Shown: positions 32,561 through 44,387 of the stretch, piece after piece
How the letters are laid out: each line of letters begins with the position of its first letter
Position numbering within the stretch: the first letter of the stretch is position 1
From: Pyxicephalus adspersus
Taxonomy: Eukaryota > Chordata > Amphibia > Anura > Pyxicephalidae
Direction: 5' to 3'
Assembly: GCF_032062135.1 (NCBI RefSeq)
Contig: NC_092862.1
Span: 99,047,364 to 99,111,363 of the forward strand
DNA length: 64,000 nucleotides
Notes under the pieces: model-generated
Databases searched by the model: none
What the model saw: only the letters and a program-made list of their open reading frames with translations
Told to the model about the DNA's origin: nothing
Program-made: the position numbers and the translations under genes

Positions 32561-35279
32561 TCTAAAAGAAAGGAAATACGTGTGTAAATAAACAAATTTT
32601 GCTTATTCACTACGTAGAGCAGTGCACAACCTCTGACCACACTGTCTTGCATGTAAATGAATAACCTATACAAATCCACGCTATAGTTTCTCTATGTGGC
32701 ACTCTGGAAGCCCCTCTCTATATAGGTCAAATCAATGTCTCTCTCTCACTTTCTGATACAGTATACAGGAAGTACTGTGCATTCATCAAACAGTATAATA
32801 TTGGGTGTCTTACTTCCTTACTTTTTTTATTTATTTTTTTACATTCAGTAGCTGAGTTAGTTTAATACCATAAACAGTAAAAAAAAGATTGTTAGCTAAA
32901 AAAACATGTTAGCAGGGTTATTCGTTAGCAGAGGTACTACTACATTTCCTGAGATCATAGGAATGTTGGACACAGGCTTATTCTATATAAGCACTTTTTG
33001 ACTTTTTACAGTTCAGACTGTGAATAGAAGATTTCCAAAAATTTGCAGAATATTAGAAATATTAGAAAATTAGAACAAAGGAAACTCGCCAAGGAGAAAA
33101 ATGATTGCCACACCTGCTAACCCTTTCTTCTCAAAATGCTGGATGCACGGATGTTGTTCTGATTCCCTTGTTTTGGCCCTATCTTTAAATGAAGAGAATG
33201 AATGCTTATCTGTTTAATTGATTGTGCTGCTGAAAGCTGCTCTTTTCACTTGCAATCATCAGCTGAAGTCTTCTCGGAAACAGACACATCTGGGACTGTG
33301 GATATGCTTGGTGCCATGCTGCGCTCAGGGGCTCTTCCTATATTACCTTCAGAAATGACACTTTTTGGAGAGCTTATTTTTTTTAAATTACGGTTAATTT
33401 AATACACTTCATTTGCCCTGGACTAAATATGCTAAACAAGAGTGTGACTTTTGTGGTGTAAATAGGAATGCAGTCTAGTAGATCAGAGTAGCAGTCAGAC
33501 AACTAGTATTTAAAAAAAAATGAGGCCAGCAATTGCTGGTGTATCTAAGGTAATGTTTAGTACACTGAATAATAAGCTGAAGCTGTGTTTACTTCAATCA
33601 ATCCATTATATACTAGCAATAATTCAGTTTTATTTTTCAAATTTCCTCACACGTTTACTTTATTTATCATCATTCACTCTGCAAAGTGAGCATACACTTT
33701 TAAAAGTGAGAAATAACTTCAACAGCTACTGGTTTAGAATATCAGCCAATTATGTTTATTGGCTTGAACCCCTACCTCCTTGTAAGTCAATTGCAGTCTA
33801 GCCTATTAATGCAAACCTAACCTTTTTAAAATCCTCCTTACTTTAAAAAAAGTCTATTTTATTTGTAATTTTTTTTACCTTTTAAAGCCTTTTGACGTAC
33901 TGTCTCTTCCAGCTTTTTGCCATGGTAAAACAAGATTGACAGTTAATCCTACAGCCTCCAGGGTTACATTGATCACATATCCCAGGAGGGTTCAGGATTC
34001 AACCTATTCATTCTACACATGCATAACATCAGGTGCTAGGTCATCAGGGGACTTCCATATAATTAAATTTCCCAGTGTATGCACAGAGCAAAGGCCTCCT
34101 ATGATGTGCCACCCAATCTTACACATGCACAGAGCTAGATCATCATCAGAGGAATCTGGAAGAGGCAAAAAAGATGATAGTGATGTGGGAAAGGATATGT
34201 GGAACCATAATGGCAAAAAAAGAAACGGAAACTTCAGGTTTATTGGGGTGTAATTGGGGTTGCATGCCAAGTTTAGTAAAGTAACTAATGCTGGTCTCGA
34301 CATTAATAGCTGATTGATGTAAATCCTACTCCCCATGAGTTAACATTATAGAAGTTTTGAAGTTGAAATACAATTGGTGTCTGTGAACTTCTTCATAATC
34401 TGCAAGCACAGCAAACTTGCCAATTATGGAACACACTTACCTTTTCTTTTGTGCCCTACAGTGATGACAGATCCAGAATCCTGTCATTATTGCATCCCCT
34501 GAAGCCACTATCTATGTTGCTGGCTTCTTCAGCCATTGCACAGCCACTGATGGTGAAACTCGAATGGGTACATGAATTAATTTGTATACAGTTTCTAGAT
34601 GTATTTTTGACACCACATGCATTGTGCAATGTGAACAAAAAACAAAAAGTAATTTTGAAATTACTTTTGCTTTAATAATTTGAAATGTCAATTCTGTTTT
34701 GCATTAGATTCTTGTTTTAAGGCATGTTGTTCACAGTTTTCAAAGATTCAGTTGTGTCTGCTTTTTTCCAGCTTTGTTTGTTTCTCTTTAAATCTAACAC
34801 TTAGTCCGAACTTAACAGAAACATATAATGAATAATTTATATAAATAGAGAAGTGCTAAACACTCAATTGTTTCATTAACTTCAAACTGCTAATTATCTG
34901 GATTAAACTGACATGGTATGAAGTGTTATATATTCAGAGTGAAGATGAAAAGTGAAATCTTCACAACAGATGTGATGTATTGCTTGATAGGTGGTGCATG
35001 TAAGCCTCCTGATGTTCTGGAAAAATATTTGAGTTCAGCCTGGAAATTCAAATGTTTTATGACTTTTCAGCTACATATATTTAACTTGCTGACTTTGCAA
35101 GTTTGTGTTTGCTGCCAACAGACAGTTAGGTTAAGTTGCTCATTTTTTTAACCCAATGGAATTATTGAAGCTTAACATCAACCTTACCTTTCTTCTTTTC
35201 CCCTTGCCCTTTACTGTCATGGAAGTGAATTGTCTCATTTCTTTGTACACTTCATATTTCTTTTTTATTTAAATACATT
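32561..35279. other. Gene-free AT-rich interval
   Basis: The first 150 bp may be 5' flank of transposon copy B, whose left terminus I could not locate. At 33930-34300 there is a less AT-rich stretch that looks like a CpG-decayed repeat. A splice-acceptor-like site at 34430-34462 precedes a short open frame with no recognised domain. No gene is supported. Confidence 0.5.
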
Positions 35280-37190
35280 TATGTTGAGTTTTTTCGTTTT
35301 TCACATTTTTCAACAATTGGGGGAACATAAAACCAAACACAGGCATATAATAGCATACAGATACAGAAACATAAGATGGAAAGAGCCAGAACATATCAGC
35401 AGGTGAAGACACATTTACTGTAGTGCAAACAGGCCATCAAATAGCATCATGAAAATGGAAAAAGAAACAATAGGATAAATACAAACACCCACAAAGGAAA
35501 AACCAAGGAAAAGTGGATAAGGATTCTGTGGTCTTAACAAAATTAGTCATAAACATAGGTTTATCTAACTAATATAAACCTCATAGTTGTATTAACCTAG
35601 AGTCAAAATCTGTGATGGTCTAGCCATGGCGACCATCTCTTAAAGAAACTAGGGAGAGTGTCCCATTTTACAGCGGTCATTCTCTCCAGGATCATGGTGT
35701 CCATGACTCCAGATATTACTGCCTCGAAACTGCCTTCCATCTGCCTTGTTGCCAAAAAAACAAAGGAAACCAATTTACAGGGATGCCTGCGTAGAGTAGA
35801 GAAGAGACCTGCAATACTGTTCTTAAATGATAGTACACCTGAATCCATAGTCACCTAACTACAGGGCATTCCCACTATATGTTAAGGAATGAGCCTATAA
35901 CTTTTTTAAAAACATTGGAGAGCCCTTGGGAATGAACTTCGCTGTCCTCTCCTGTGCCATTTACCAGCAGAGCATTAATTTGTAGGCATTTTCTTGTTCA
36001 AGTATTTTAGTGGAGCACTTGGCCCGACAAATCTCGCTCCTTTCTTCCAAGGGTAAAGTGTCACCGAACTCAGCCACCCATTTCAGCACATAAGACGACT
36101 TCTGAGTGCCTGCTGTAACCATAGACGCATAGAGTAAGGACACCAATCCCGATGATGGAGGGTTACATAAAGAGCATGATTCAAAAGCAGTCAGATGAAG
36201 AGGACAGCCAGTAAGGATAGCAGATTATGTCTAATTTTCTAGTAACTAAAGTATTCATTATATAGCAGGGACCAGTGCTCCTACAGATAGGCAAGGACTT
36301 GACCCCAGTAAAGGTGAGTAGGTCGTAGGCATGATATACAGGTCTAGTGGGCCACCAGCAAAAGGCTGAAGAGATCTCAAGAGCTGGTTCAAACAGGGGG
36401 CACTGTAATACCCCTATCAAAGGTGTTTGCAGGAAGATCAAACCCGCTGAAAACTTCATCTGGTCCCACAGACCCAAAGCATAGGACAGAGTGGGATCCC
36501 TAATTCTTGAAGCTGGGGTCCATAACAGATTATGTATCAGTGCTGAGGGGTACTTCTCTGCATATTTTTACACCCAAATAGGAAGATCCTCTGTGCAGTG
36601 GAGAGCCACCAGCGCAGCTATTTATGCTGCTAAAAAGTATTTATGTAGGTCAGGCACAAAAGACCTTCAGAGTATAGAACCCTCTCAGGTACTCTAGGAC
36701 ATCGAGGATGCCAAATGAAATCCAGCAACGTCTGCTGTTCTATCCTAAGAACAGGAGCAGGGAGCGGGTCAGGGAGGGTGTGGAAGAGGTACAAAAGCTT
36801 GGGTAGATACATCATTGTATCTTGCCCAACCAGAAGATCAGAAAAACTCTCCACTTGCTGAATAACATAGACAGTTTTTTAAACTGAGAGGGTAATTCAT
36901 GTGATACAAATATGGCATAGTGTCCGGCCATAGGAATGCAAAATTTGGTTTTTGAGTCTGACCACCCAGGTGGGCAAGGAAACATTAGGGGCCTTGGATT
37001 TGGCATTATTGACTGATAAACCTGAAAACTCGAAAGCAGCTAATGTCGAACATAGGTTAGGGATGTTACGGGAGACGTGAGGAATAATAACACATTGTTT
37101 GCAAATAACATAATTTAATGTTCTGGCAAGAGTCAGGTTTCAGACCAGGTCCCTATGGGAATGACAAACTGGATTAACATAAACCAACAC
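35280..37190 (-). pseudogene. L1-type LINE ORF2, C-terminal part and 3' UTR
   Basis: Read on the minus strand, translated pieces follow the end of an L1-clade ORF2: 'PNLCSTLAAFEFSGLSVNNA' with 'KSKAPNVSLP' (about 37090-36960), 'PSQFKKLSMLFSKWR', 'MYLPKLLYLFHTLPDPLPAP' (about 36800), 'LLDFIWHPRCPRVP', then 'SYVLKWVAEFGDTLPLEE' (about 36090) and 'ILERMTAVKWDTLPSFFKRW' with 'SPWLD' (about 35690-35610). The ORF is split by many frameshifts. Next comes a 3' UTR of roughly 320 bp ending in AAATACATTTA/TTTAAATAAAAAAG near 35275. Endonuclease and the first part of the reverse transcriptase are absent, so it is a 5'-truncated, dead copy. Confidence 0.8.
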
Positions 37191-37329
37191 AAAGGACGCA
37201 CCCAAGCACACTGTGTTAACAGAGGCTTATAGCGGGCAATGGTGTTCAGGACAGGTTCTCCTTAAATGGCCAGAGTGACCAATAACCTTGTGCCACCTAG
37301 CACCATTTGATAGGAGGGTAACTGAATCC

Positions 37330-37705
37330 CCTGCGGCCGATTGGCCACAGGGAATTTACACTAACTATGTCCCGCCCCGCGGCGAGGCAGCCGTGTGCCA
37401 CACCCTCGGGGGGTAGAAGAGGCACACGTGGTAGCGCCTGCACCTCTTCCAACAGCACCCCTGGGATGTGCCCTACTTTGCACCTCCACAGGAGTGCTGA
37501 GAACAGGACTTTCAGTAATCACGTCCATAGAGATGCAAGGGATGCTGCCTGGCCGAACAGTAGTTCAGCTAGGACGGATCCCTTCGCCTGCAGAGAGAGA
37601 CACGCTGCCAGCAAGGCAGCAGCCTTGGTCATGCTGCCTGCTGCAGCGGCATCTCATTCTGCGTCTGGGATCCCCAGGGACGCCGCGGGCTCGAAGGACA
37701 GGTAA
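37330..37705. other. CpG-rich segment
   Basis: CpG dinucleotides are dense here (for example GCGGCCGATTGG, CCCGCCCCGCGGCGAGG, GACGCCGCGGGCTCG), while the rest of the window is CpG-poor. An inverted CCAAT box (GATTGG, 37340) sits at the left, and a strong splice-donor-like GACAG/GTAAGTT lies at 37700. It could be an LTR or 5' UTR of a retroelement, or an unrecognised promoter with a first exon. The open frames 37367-37705 and 37395-37802 have no known domain and reflect the GC content. Confidence 0.5.
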
Positions 37706-39639
37706 GTTGCTTACACATACTGTATGGTATGGTGCAACTTCAGTATCACATTACCTGTCCCTTGACAGTTCCAACTTTCTATTTGCTGTAGGTAGACTTT
37801 AAAATAAATAAATACATTATGAATTCACAACTGCATTACCCACTGTTTTTATTCTATTAATGTTTATTTAAGGGACATGTGACAGCATTACTTTTTTCAG
37901 TACAATTGCCTCTATTAGCTGTGACAATGAGCCTTCTGTATTTCAATATTTATCTTCTTCTTTTTCTAGATCAATGTTAGCCTCCACGCACATCACTACA
38001 ACACCTTTTAATTTTGGAAATACTGAAGTGTCACCTAGACCACTTATTGATGCTGCCCTGTTAATTTACGTGAAAAAATTATTACATTTCCAATATCTTT
38101 AAGATTAAAAATTCTGTTAGCATTCGGAGAAGAATAAATAAATAACATTATTAATTTATCAATATTCTCTTTTTTATTTCTTTTGTATTTTAAAATACAT
38201 AAATATTTTACAGTTTCACGGTATGTAATGATGTGGCTGCAGGTTTTGCAATGAAAAATAATAAGTGTAGCTTGGGGGATACTTTTACTTTGTCCATTCA
38301 CAACAAAAGTGACACTGCCCATGAAAAACAAACTAACCTTTCAGCTGATACTCATCTCTTTATACTCCTTACTTTGTTGCTGGTGGAATACTATATTCCT
38401 GTATAGGGAGCACGTAACAGCCTTTCTTTTATTTTATTTTATTTATTTTATTTCTTTTCTTTTTATTTGATGATGATTTGATATGATTGTGTGCACTACA
38501 ATTATTTTGTACCTGAAATTTGGTGTGGAAAACAGTTGTGCTAACAGCATGAAACATAAAATATTGCAACTGACATTATTTAATTTTTTTAAACATTTTG
38601 CTTGATAAATACAAAATGTTCTGCAATTTTGTAATTATATTTTGATGTACAACAAAATATGCGTTTTGAATGTAAAAATAATTAAAAGCCAGATATAATA
38701 AAAAAAATGCTTTAGACTTTCCTCAATCAGCCCAAAACATTTCATAGGTATAGAGATTCCAGATATATAATTCTCTCCTAAATTAGGACAACGTACTTCA
38801 CCTTGCCTGCCCCTGGCATGCACCGTGCCTCACAAATTCTCTCCATAGTTTCAAGGAAAATCCCTGGGTAGGCAGCCGCAATCTGTTCTCTGTTTCATCT
38901 CTGGTCCGTAAGGTTATGCACATTATCGATGAGGAGAATGAAGGGTTGGGGCAATTCTTTTTAAAAAAAAAACATTCTTTCAAGAGCAATTTCAAATAAC
39001 TCCTGCAACTGTGGTAAAGAACTTTCACTCAATTTATCCTAATCTAAATTCTGTGTCATTGCCTGCAGAATAAGCACACACAGCTCCATAGATGAACAGC
39101 AAATGAACCAATTTATGAGGAAGATATCCATTCAATAGCCATGAAAGTGCTGTTATTCTTAGTAAAATAAAGACAGCGTTTTATTTGACCAGTTTAAAAA
39201 ACTTCCAAATCCAGCTATTTATAAAGTGATGCTTACTATGCCCATAGTGGATGCTTTCTGTATCAGCAATCACATTTAAAAATGCTGAGTTTGAAATAAG
39301 GGACTCAATGAACTGAACAAAAAAGCAAAAATGAATAAAATTAAAAACCTGGCATCCTCAGAACACAAAACTTGTAACTAATTCAAACTAAAAAAGCAGG
39401 TTTAAATCTTTGAAAAACTTCTTGTTTGATAACCACAAGGCAAGTGGCATTAGTTTTTGGAGGTAAAGAAATGCTTACAATGTTTAACACAGGTTTAAAT
39501 ATATTAGCTTCCTAACTTCTTCCTTCTTATGCTTAAACTACTGCTGACTTGTTTTTGTAAAAAAAAAAATAATAATTAAGTTGGCATTGTTACTGGGTTC
39601 ACTCCTTAAAATCAAAGTGAATAACCAAGGGGAAATCCA
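37706..39639. other. Gene-free interval
   Basis: Nothing recognised. A TTTTA/TTTAT-rich low-complexity patch lies at 38424-38470. Confidence 0.55.
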
Positions 39640-40410
39640 GTGCTATTTATGGTGAGGTGAGGAAGCATCGGCAGGAGATCTATAATTTCACTTGGATGAC
39701 CATTGCCTTTGACGAATTGTTGCAAACCGTGAAACCTCATACTGTGCAAATTAAATCTCAATTGAGAGCCAGCAAGTGTTCTTGTTTGTCTCATTTATGC
39801 TTTCTTTAACTCACTCCTTTTTTCTTTTGTCCTTGTCTATTTATGTAACAGATTATTTATTTTTGTATACGTATCAAGTTTCTTGCAACACTTTTATGCT
39901 TTGCCTTGCTTTTTTTTAAGTTTTTGTTGGGGAAATCCACAATGGATCACATTGTCTATGATGCTTGCACAATTTTGTGGAGAAGGTTGCAGACCATCAT
40001 CCTGCCAGTACCAACAAATTATAAGCCAATTATTAGGATTTCAAAGACAGCTTTCCGTTCCCCAACCGCATGGGTGCCCTGGATGGAAATAAGATGGAAC
40101 CTCACAAAAGATTAATGTTTTTTAACTACAAAAATATTTCTTTGTAGTGTTAATGCCAGTTACTGATAGAGCTTTCAACTGCGTATCAATTGATGTGGGA
40201 GCCTGTGACAGTTCAGCTAATGTTCACATTTTCAGGAGTCCTCCAATGGGATGACAACTTCATACTGGCCAGCTTGATTTGTCTTCTCCTTAAGTACATC
40301 TCCTTCTCCTTTGATTTGTCTTCTCCTTAAGCACATCTATGATGTAGGACAACCTAGGCTTCTTGTTATGATGGCTGATGAAGCCTTTACCCTGCACAGA
40401 TAGGTGGGGA
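39640..40410 (+). pseudogene. PIF/Harbinger transposase pseudogene
   Basis: The fragments line up with HARBI1-like DDE nucleases. At about 39648-39790 one frame reads 'EVRKHRQEIYNFTWM' then 'FDELLQTVKPHT'. At 39906-40020: 'FFKFLLGKSTMDHIVYDACT' then 'LWRRLQTIILPVPT'. At 40040-40100: 'FPFPNRMGALDGN', the first catalytic Asp (codon 40082). At 40147-40250: 'FNCVSIDVGACDSSANVHIF', with the second Asp at 40192. At 40355-40400: 'RLLVMMADEAFTL', with Glu at 40380. At least four frame changes join these pieces, and a 28-bp direct duplication (40274 and 40311) lies in the last third. Terminal repeats and the Myb-like partner gene were not found. The copy is inactive. Confidence 0.8.
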
Positions 40411-41474
40411 AAGGATGAGTTGGAGGTACCCCCTGGAACTTGGCACAGCAGATTACTCTGGGGATAGCTCTACTAAAGCAACATTTTTACTACACACACT
40501 CTAGAACCTACAGAGAAGCTTTTTTTTACTGATATGTTAATTTGAGAAGCTAAATAATATAATAATTTTGATAACAGCTACATCTCCTGTTTAATTAGGC
40601 CTTCATGCCATGAAGTCATACTCCCCTAGTATATACAAGAGAAATCTATAACATTAGACAGTGGGAGTGTTAGGCGTCACTGATGCTCTAAGAGAGTAAT
40701 GTGTCACTTTTCTATTCTGTCAAACTGCTGGGAAAGGAGCTAATACATTGGAAAACTGAAAAAAAAATTAGATGAAACAAACATCGGTGAACAAATTTCA
40801 TATTGCTTTATCTCACAGGATTTCTACCCTGATATATATCATCTTTTATTAACAACTGTATCAACATTATCAGGAAAAAATAGCAAATATAGGCAGCTGA
40901 AATGATATGCATCTCTTGACTGTTTGGACACAGTTGACTTTTAGGCTTGGGTCAGAAAGTATATACTGGGCATAGGATCACACTGAACTGGCCCAGATAT
41001 CACATACAATTTGGCATTACACTAAACCGTTTTTTCAATGGTTCCTCCTTTGATAGCCACTGGAAGAGCAATGAAACTTTAAGAAGGGAAAAACACACAT
41101 GGTCGATTTCCACCTGCAAATTAACTTTAAAAAAGGAAAATATGATATATGTGTATGTGCATATTTGTAATACATTTGAGGATTCCTTTTACAGGAGGAA
41201 TTGCAAGAGCCTGAATTAATGAAATCTTTGATGATAATAATGCATGATTTATTGCCATCTCACAAAAAGTTGTTCTAATAAATCAGCCTTTTAGGGAAAG
41301 TTGTGAAAGGGTATTTTATTTAATGTCCATGCCTCTATTCAAACCTTAATAAATTCCAATTTATACCAAGCTAAAGTCTCTACTTTATAATATGATAAGG
41401 CTCTTAAACATTCTTGTACTTGCCATACCATTCCTAAGAACAATTATGCTCATTAATAAACCCCTTATTAGAAT
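40411..41474. other. Gene-free interval
   Basis: Nothing recognised between the Harbinger pseudogene and the next MITE. Confidence 0.5.
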
Positions 41475-41482
41475 GTTACAAG

Positions 41483-42235
41483 TAGTGTTGCTGTTTGAAT
41501 TTGGGTTGTCTTTATATTCGACCCGAATATGGCTGTTCGAATTCGGATAGCCGACCCAAAAAATGTATTGAATGTGTGTGATTTGTGTAGCTAACTGCAG
41601 CCGTGGGAATCCTCCTGTCAGTGTGGGATCTCTGGGCACTAGAGGTTAAATGGGGACAAGTTTACCCCTTCATCACCTCTAGTGGCTTGTCCCATTTAGC
41701 CTCTAGGGATCTTCTCAATGAATGCAGCCGCGGTCGCATTAATTGAGAACAGTGTGCGATCCGCGGCACTAGAGGTTAAAACCTCTAGTGCTGGGGATAT
41801 TCTCAATGAATATGGCTGGAGTCGCATTCATTGAAAACAGTGTGTGATCCACGGCACTAGAGGTTAAATGGGGACAAGTCTTCCCATTCAAAACCTTTAT
41901 TGCTCTCTGAGTGGCTGAGGAAAGCTTTCCTCAGCCAATCAAGGAGCACTATCCCTATTCCTGGATAGAGTTTCCTTATCCAGGAACACAGGACTCCCTG
42001 TGAGAAACTCTATCCATGAACACATACAACTAGTAAAGGGCTGCAAGAGCAATCAGGGGAGCAGAGCTGTCAGCTCTGCTCCCCTGATTGCTCTTGCAGG
42101 TCTTCAGTCCTTAAAAAAATTCTCCCACTATTGACTTTAATGGTGTTCAATTTTGGCATTTGATCACCTGAACAATATCCCCCTATTTGATCAAATAGCT
42201 GTCTAATCGAATAGTGAGATATTCGACCAACACTA
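41483..42235. mobile_element. hAT-type MITE, second TIR family (753 bp)
   Basis: The terminal repeats are TAGTGTTG and, at the right, CAACACTA; inside the ends, ATTCGACCCGAATA and GATATTCGACCAAC add to the symmetry. The flanking duplication GTTACAAG (41475-41482 and 42236-42243) is perfect over 8 bp. The interior has several 'GGCACTAGAGGTTAAA' hairpin modules and the long stem 'GCAAGAGCAATCAGGGGAGC' against 'GCTCCCCTGATTGCTCTTGC'. These modules are shared with the TAGGGATGAGC family at 31640 and 49408, although the termini differ. No coding capacity. Confidence 0.9.
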
Positions 42236-42369
42236 GTTACAAGTTACGCACATACAGTTAATCCCTTGTTGGTATATTGTAATATGTAGGAACCTATTTC
42301 TTGATCTACCACTGAAATTGAAAATCAGTTTTCACCTTAAATAGGACTTTTATTCAATTCTTTATGTAT

Positions 42370-42440
42370 ACAGGTTGACATTCAAAAATCCGGCAACCTC
42401 CGGACCTGAGAAATGTCAAATTTTTGAAAATTCCGGATTC
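42370..42440 (+). mobile_element. Possible pogo/Tigger-like terminus
   Basis: After TA, the sequence CAGGTTGACATTCAAAAATC continues into CGGCAACCTCCGG, and a partial inverse (AAAATTCCGG) follows 45 bases later. This resembles the CAGGTTGAG...ATCCG ends of pogo/Tigger transposons. I found no matching right end. Confidence 0.35.
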
Positions 42441-42889
42441 TGTTTTTTATACTTACCTCCACTTACAGGCTAGCTTTACTCTCACAGCACCGCAAACATC
42501 TGGCACAGTTCCAGGGAGCAGGCAGCAGGAACGTCTCAATATGTATTTAGTGTAGCAAGCTGTTTTTGCAGAACAGTGCTATGAAAACATTAGTGGCCAA
42601 ACAGTGTACTGCAGTTCTGTATTGAAAATGCGACCTGAAAATCGTGCTGGGAAACTGAGTATGAGCCATACACTACAAAATTGTATTTGTTTGAAATGTA
42701 TATGTAATATATTGTGCGTTTATTTTGTGCCGCTATGTGTTGTGATGGATGGGGACAAACCTACCTGTGAAGGGCTGCTATGCTTCCTTTTAATGGGACT
42801 GCTGCAGGGCACAGTAAGAATGATTGTTATAATAAACAGTGGTTCCTAAGATACTTGAATGTGAATGTGCTGCTATTGAAAGCTCATAC

Positions 42890-42911
42890 ATATATATATA
42901 TATATATATAC
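42890..42911. repeat. (TA)n microsatellite
   Basis: A run of about eleven TA units is visible. Confidence 0.9.
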
Positions 42912-42973
42912 CTTTACCCAGAATTTGCACTTTGTACTGCACTTCTCATACTTGTCTACCTAATACAAGTACA

Positions 42974-43120
42974 TTAACCCCCCTGCCATTCTAATTCTGT
43001 CCGTATTTTTGTTCTTAGGCATAACTCACCGAAATATGTCTAATATTTATTAAATTTAATAATAAATTAAAAAAAAAATGTTAAAAAAAATACAGAAACC
43101 TATATTATATTATTATACAG

Positions 43121-43162
<42 letters not shown>

Positions 43163-43452
43163 TGTAAATGTTTTAAAGATTTCTTTGTATTGGACTCATT
43201 ACAGCTATTTTGTTTTGAATCCAATACAAAATTTTTTGAATTTCCCGCTGCTCCTCCCGCCAGCACCGATGTTACCGGGAAACCTCGGAGAATGTCTCTG
43301 CAGTCGCCGGCTGAAGACTGGAGGAAGAAGACATGTCCAACGGAACAAGGTAAGTGTACTGTTTCATGTTTTTAGCGACCCCGAATGTGACTCGGGATTA
43401 GCGCTTTTAGCATGTAAAATCCACCACTCAGGATTAGCGCTAGGAGGGTAAA
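42974..43452. mobile_element. TTAA-associated MITE with internal (AT)n
   Basis: The left end reads TTAACCCCCCTGCCATTCTA and the right end, in reverse, TTTACCCTCCTAGCGCTAATC, so the ends are inverted copies with some decay. TTAA on the left is matched by a damaged GTAA on the right. An (AT)n tract occupies 43122-43161. The right half is GC-rich, with 'GGATTAGCGCT' repeated at 43397 and 43431. A GTAAGT at 43350 is inside this repeat and should not be taken for a host splice site. Confidence 0.6.
43122..43161. repeat. (AT)n microsatellite
   Basis: About twenty AT units, inside the MITE above. Confidence 0.95.
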
Positions 43453-43628
43453 GAACATTTGCCCATATCAACTGGAACAAAAGAAATTAACATATATTTG
43501 TGTTGACTGAATCCACTATATGAGCTGTATATGATTTTATAAATAGGCCACATATTCTTTCATAGCCACACTTACAAATGTACAGACAATTGTTATTGTC
43601 CTGTGGTGTTAGCACACATCACAGCTTT

Positions 43629-44019
43629 TTAAAGCTGAACTAAACTTATTGGTGGTGAGCTTCTGCTTCCTATTATGCCACATACTTACCCTGTACAGTT
43701 GTCCTGCAGCGATGACTGCAATGACCAGATGCTGCATGCATGGAAGGCGCCATCTTCACCGCTGATTCCACTGTGGACTTTCATGAAGTCAGCGATCCTC
43801 TTCTGTCATTGGATGATGGATCTGTGTGCAGTGACACCACATACAGAGCTGAGCTCTGAACTGCACAATGCATATGACAAACAGTTTAGAGCTTAAACAA
43901 AAAGCCACCAGGAACAAGGCAGTTAGTAATTTGACAAGGACGATATTGTATGTCTCTTTTGTCAACGAGTACTACCTCCTGGTGTTTTGTTTTGTTTTTT
44001 CAGTTTAGGTCCACTTTAA
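43629..44019. mobile_element. T2/Kolobok-like MITE
   Basis: TTAA borders (43629-43632 and 44016-44019) flank inverted ends AAGCTGAACTAAACTTA and, from the right, AGTGGACCTAAACTGAA. This 'TTAAAGnnGAaCTAAAC' form is that of the amphibian T2 MITEs, assigned to Kolobok. The interior has no ORF with known motifs. Confidence 0.7.
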
Positions 44020-44325
44020 GTACATGCTTCTGTACTATCCCTATAACCTAACTTCTAATAGGTTAGAAGAACATTATCACTGCAAAATGAATACAAGGCA
44101 TTTTCCAAATATAATAAAACATTTATTATAAACCAAACAGTACCCTTTTATTCGGTTTTTGTATCTAATTATGCTAACAATTTAATGTCAGATGCACATT
44201 TATATAAAATAGCAACAAAGCTTTTAAATAATTTTAAATAATCTGTGCACATATCACTAAATTAAAACTTTATTTAAGGCAGATTTTGAGTCACACATTC
44301 ATATCATATTCTTTTCATCCTTTAG

Positions 44326-44387
44326 AAAGAAAATGAAAAGAAAAATCCTTGAAACAGCTAAGATAGCTCATCAGAGACGCTTTGAAT
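44326..44387 (+). CDS. Candidate host exon (62 bp), unknown gene
   Basis: A pyrimidine-rich acceptor 'TTCTTTTCATCCTTTAG' precedes this segment and a consensus donor GTAAGTA follows it. In the frame starting at 44327 it reads KKMKRKILETAKIAHQRRFE with one base left over (phase 1 at the 3' end). The peptide is basic and charged, helical in character, and free of repeat signatures. I cannot name the gene. It is the best splice-bounded segment in the window. If real, the host gene lies on the plus strand and most of this window is its introns. The 62-bp length and AT-rich setting leave chance as a real alternative. Confidence 0.4.

Noticed and set aside
34431..34675. Possible exon after a pyrimidine-rich CTACAG acceptor
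   Set aside because: The peptide (DDRSRILSLLHPL...) has no recognisable family and the donor GTGAAA is poor. It is weaker than the candidates at 44326 and 48008.
43185..43451. Frame with a GTAAGT donor-like site at 43350
   Set aside because: It is entirely inside the TTAA-associated MITE, which explains its GC content and the apparent splice site.
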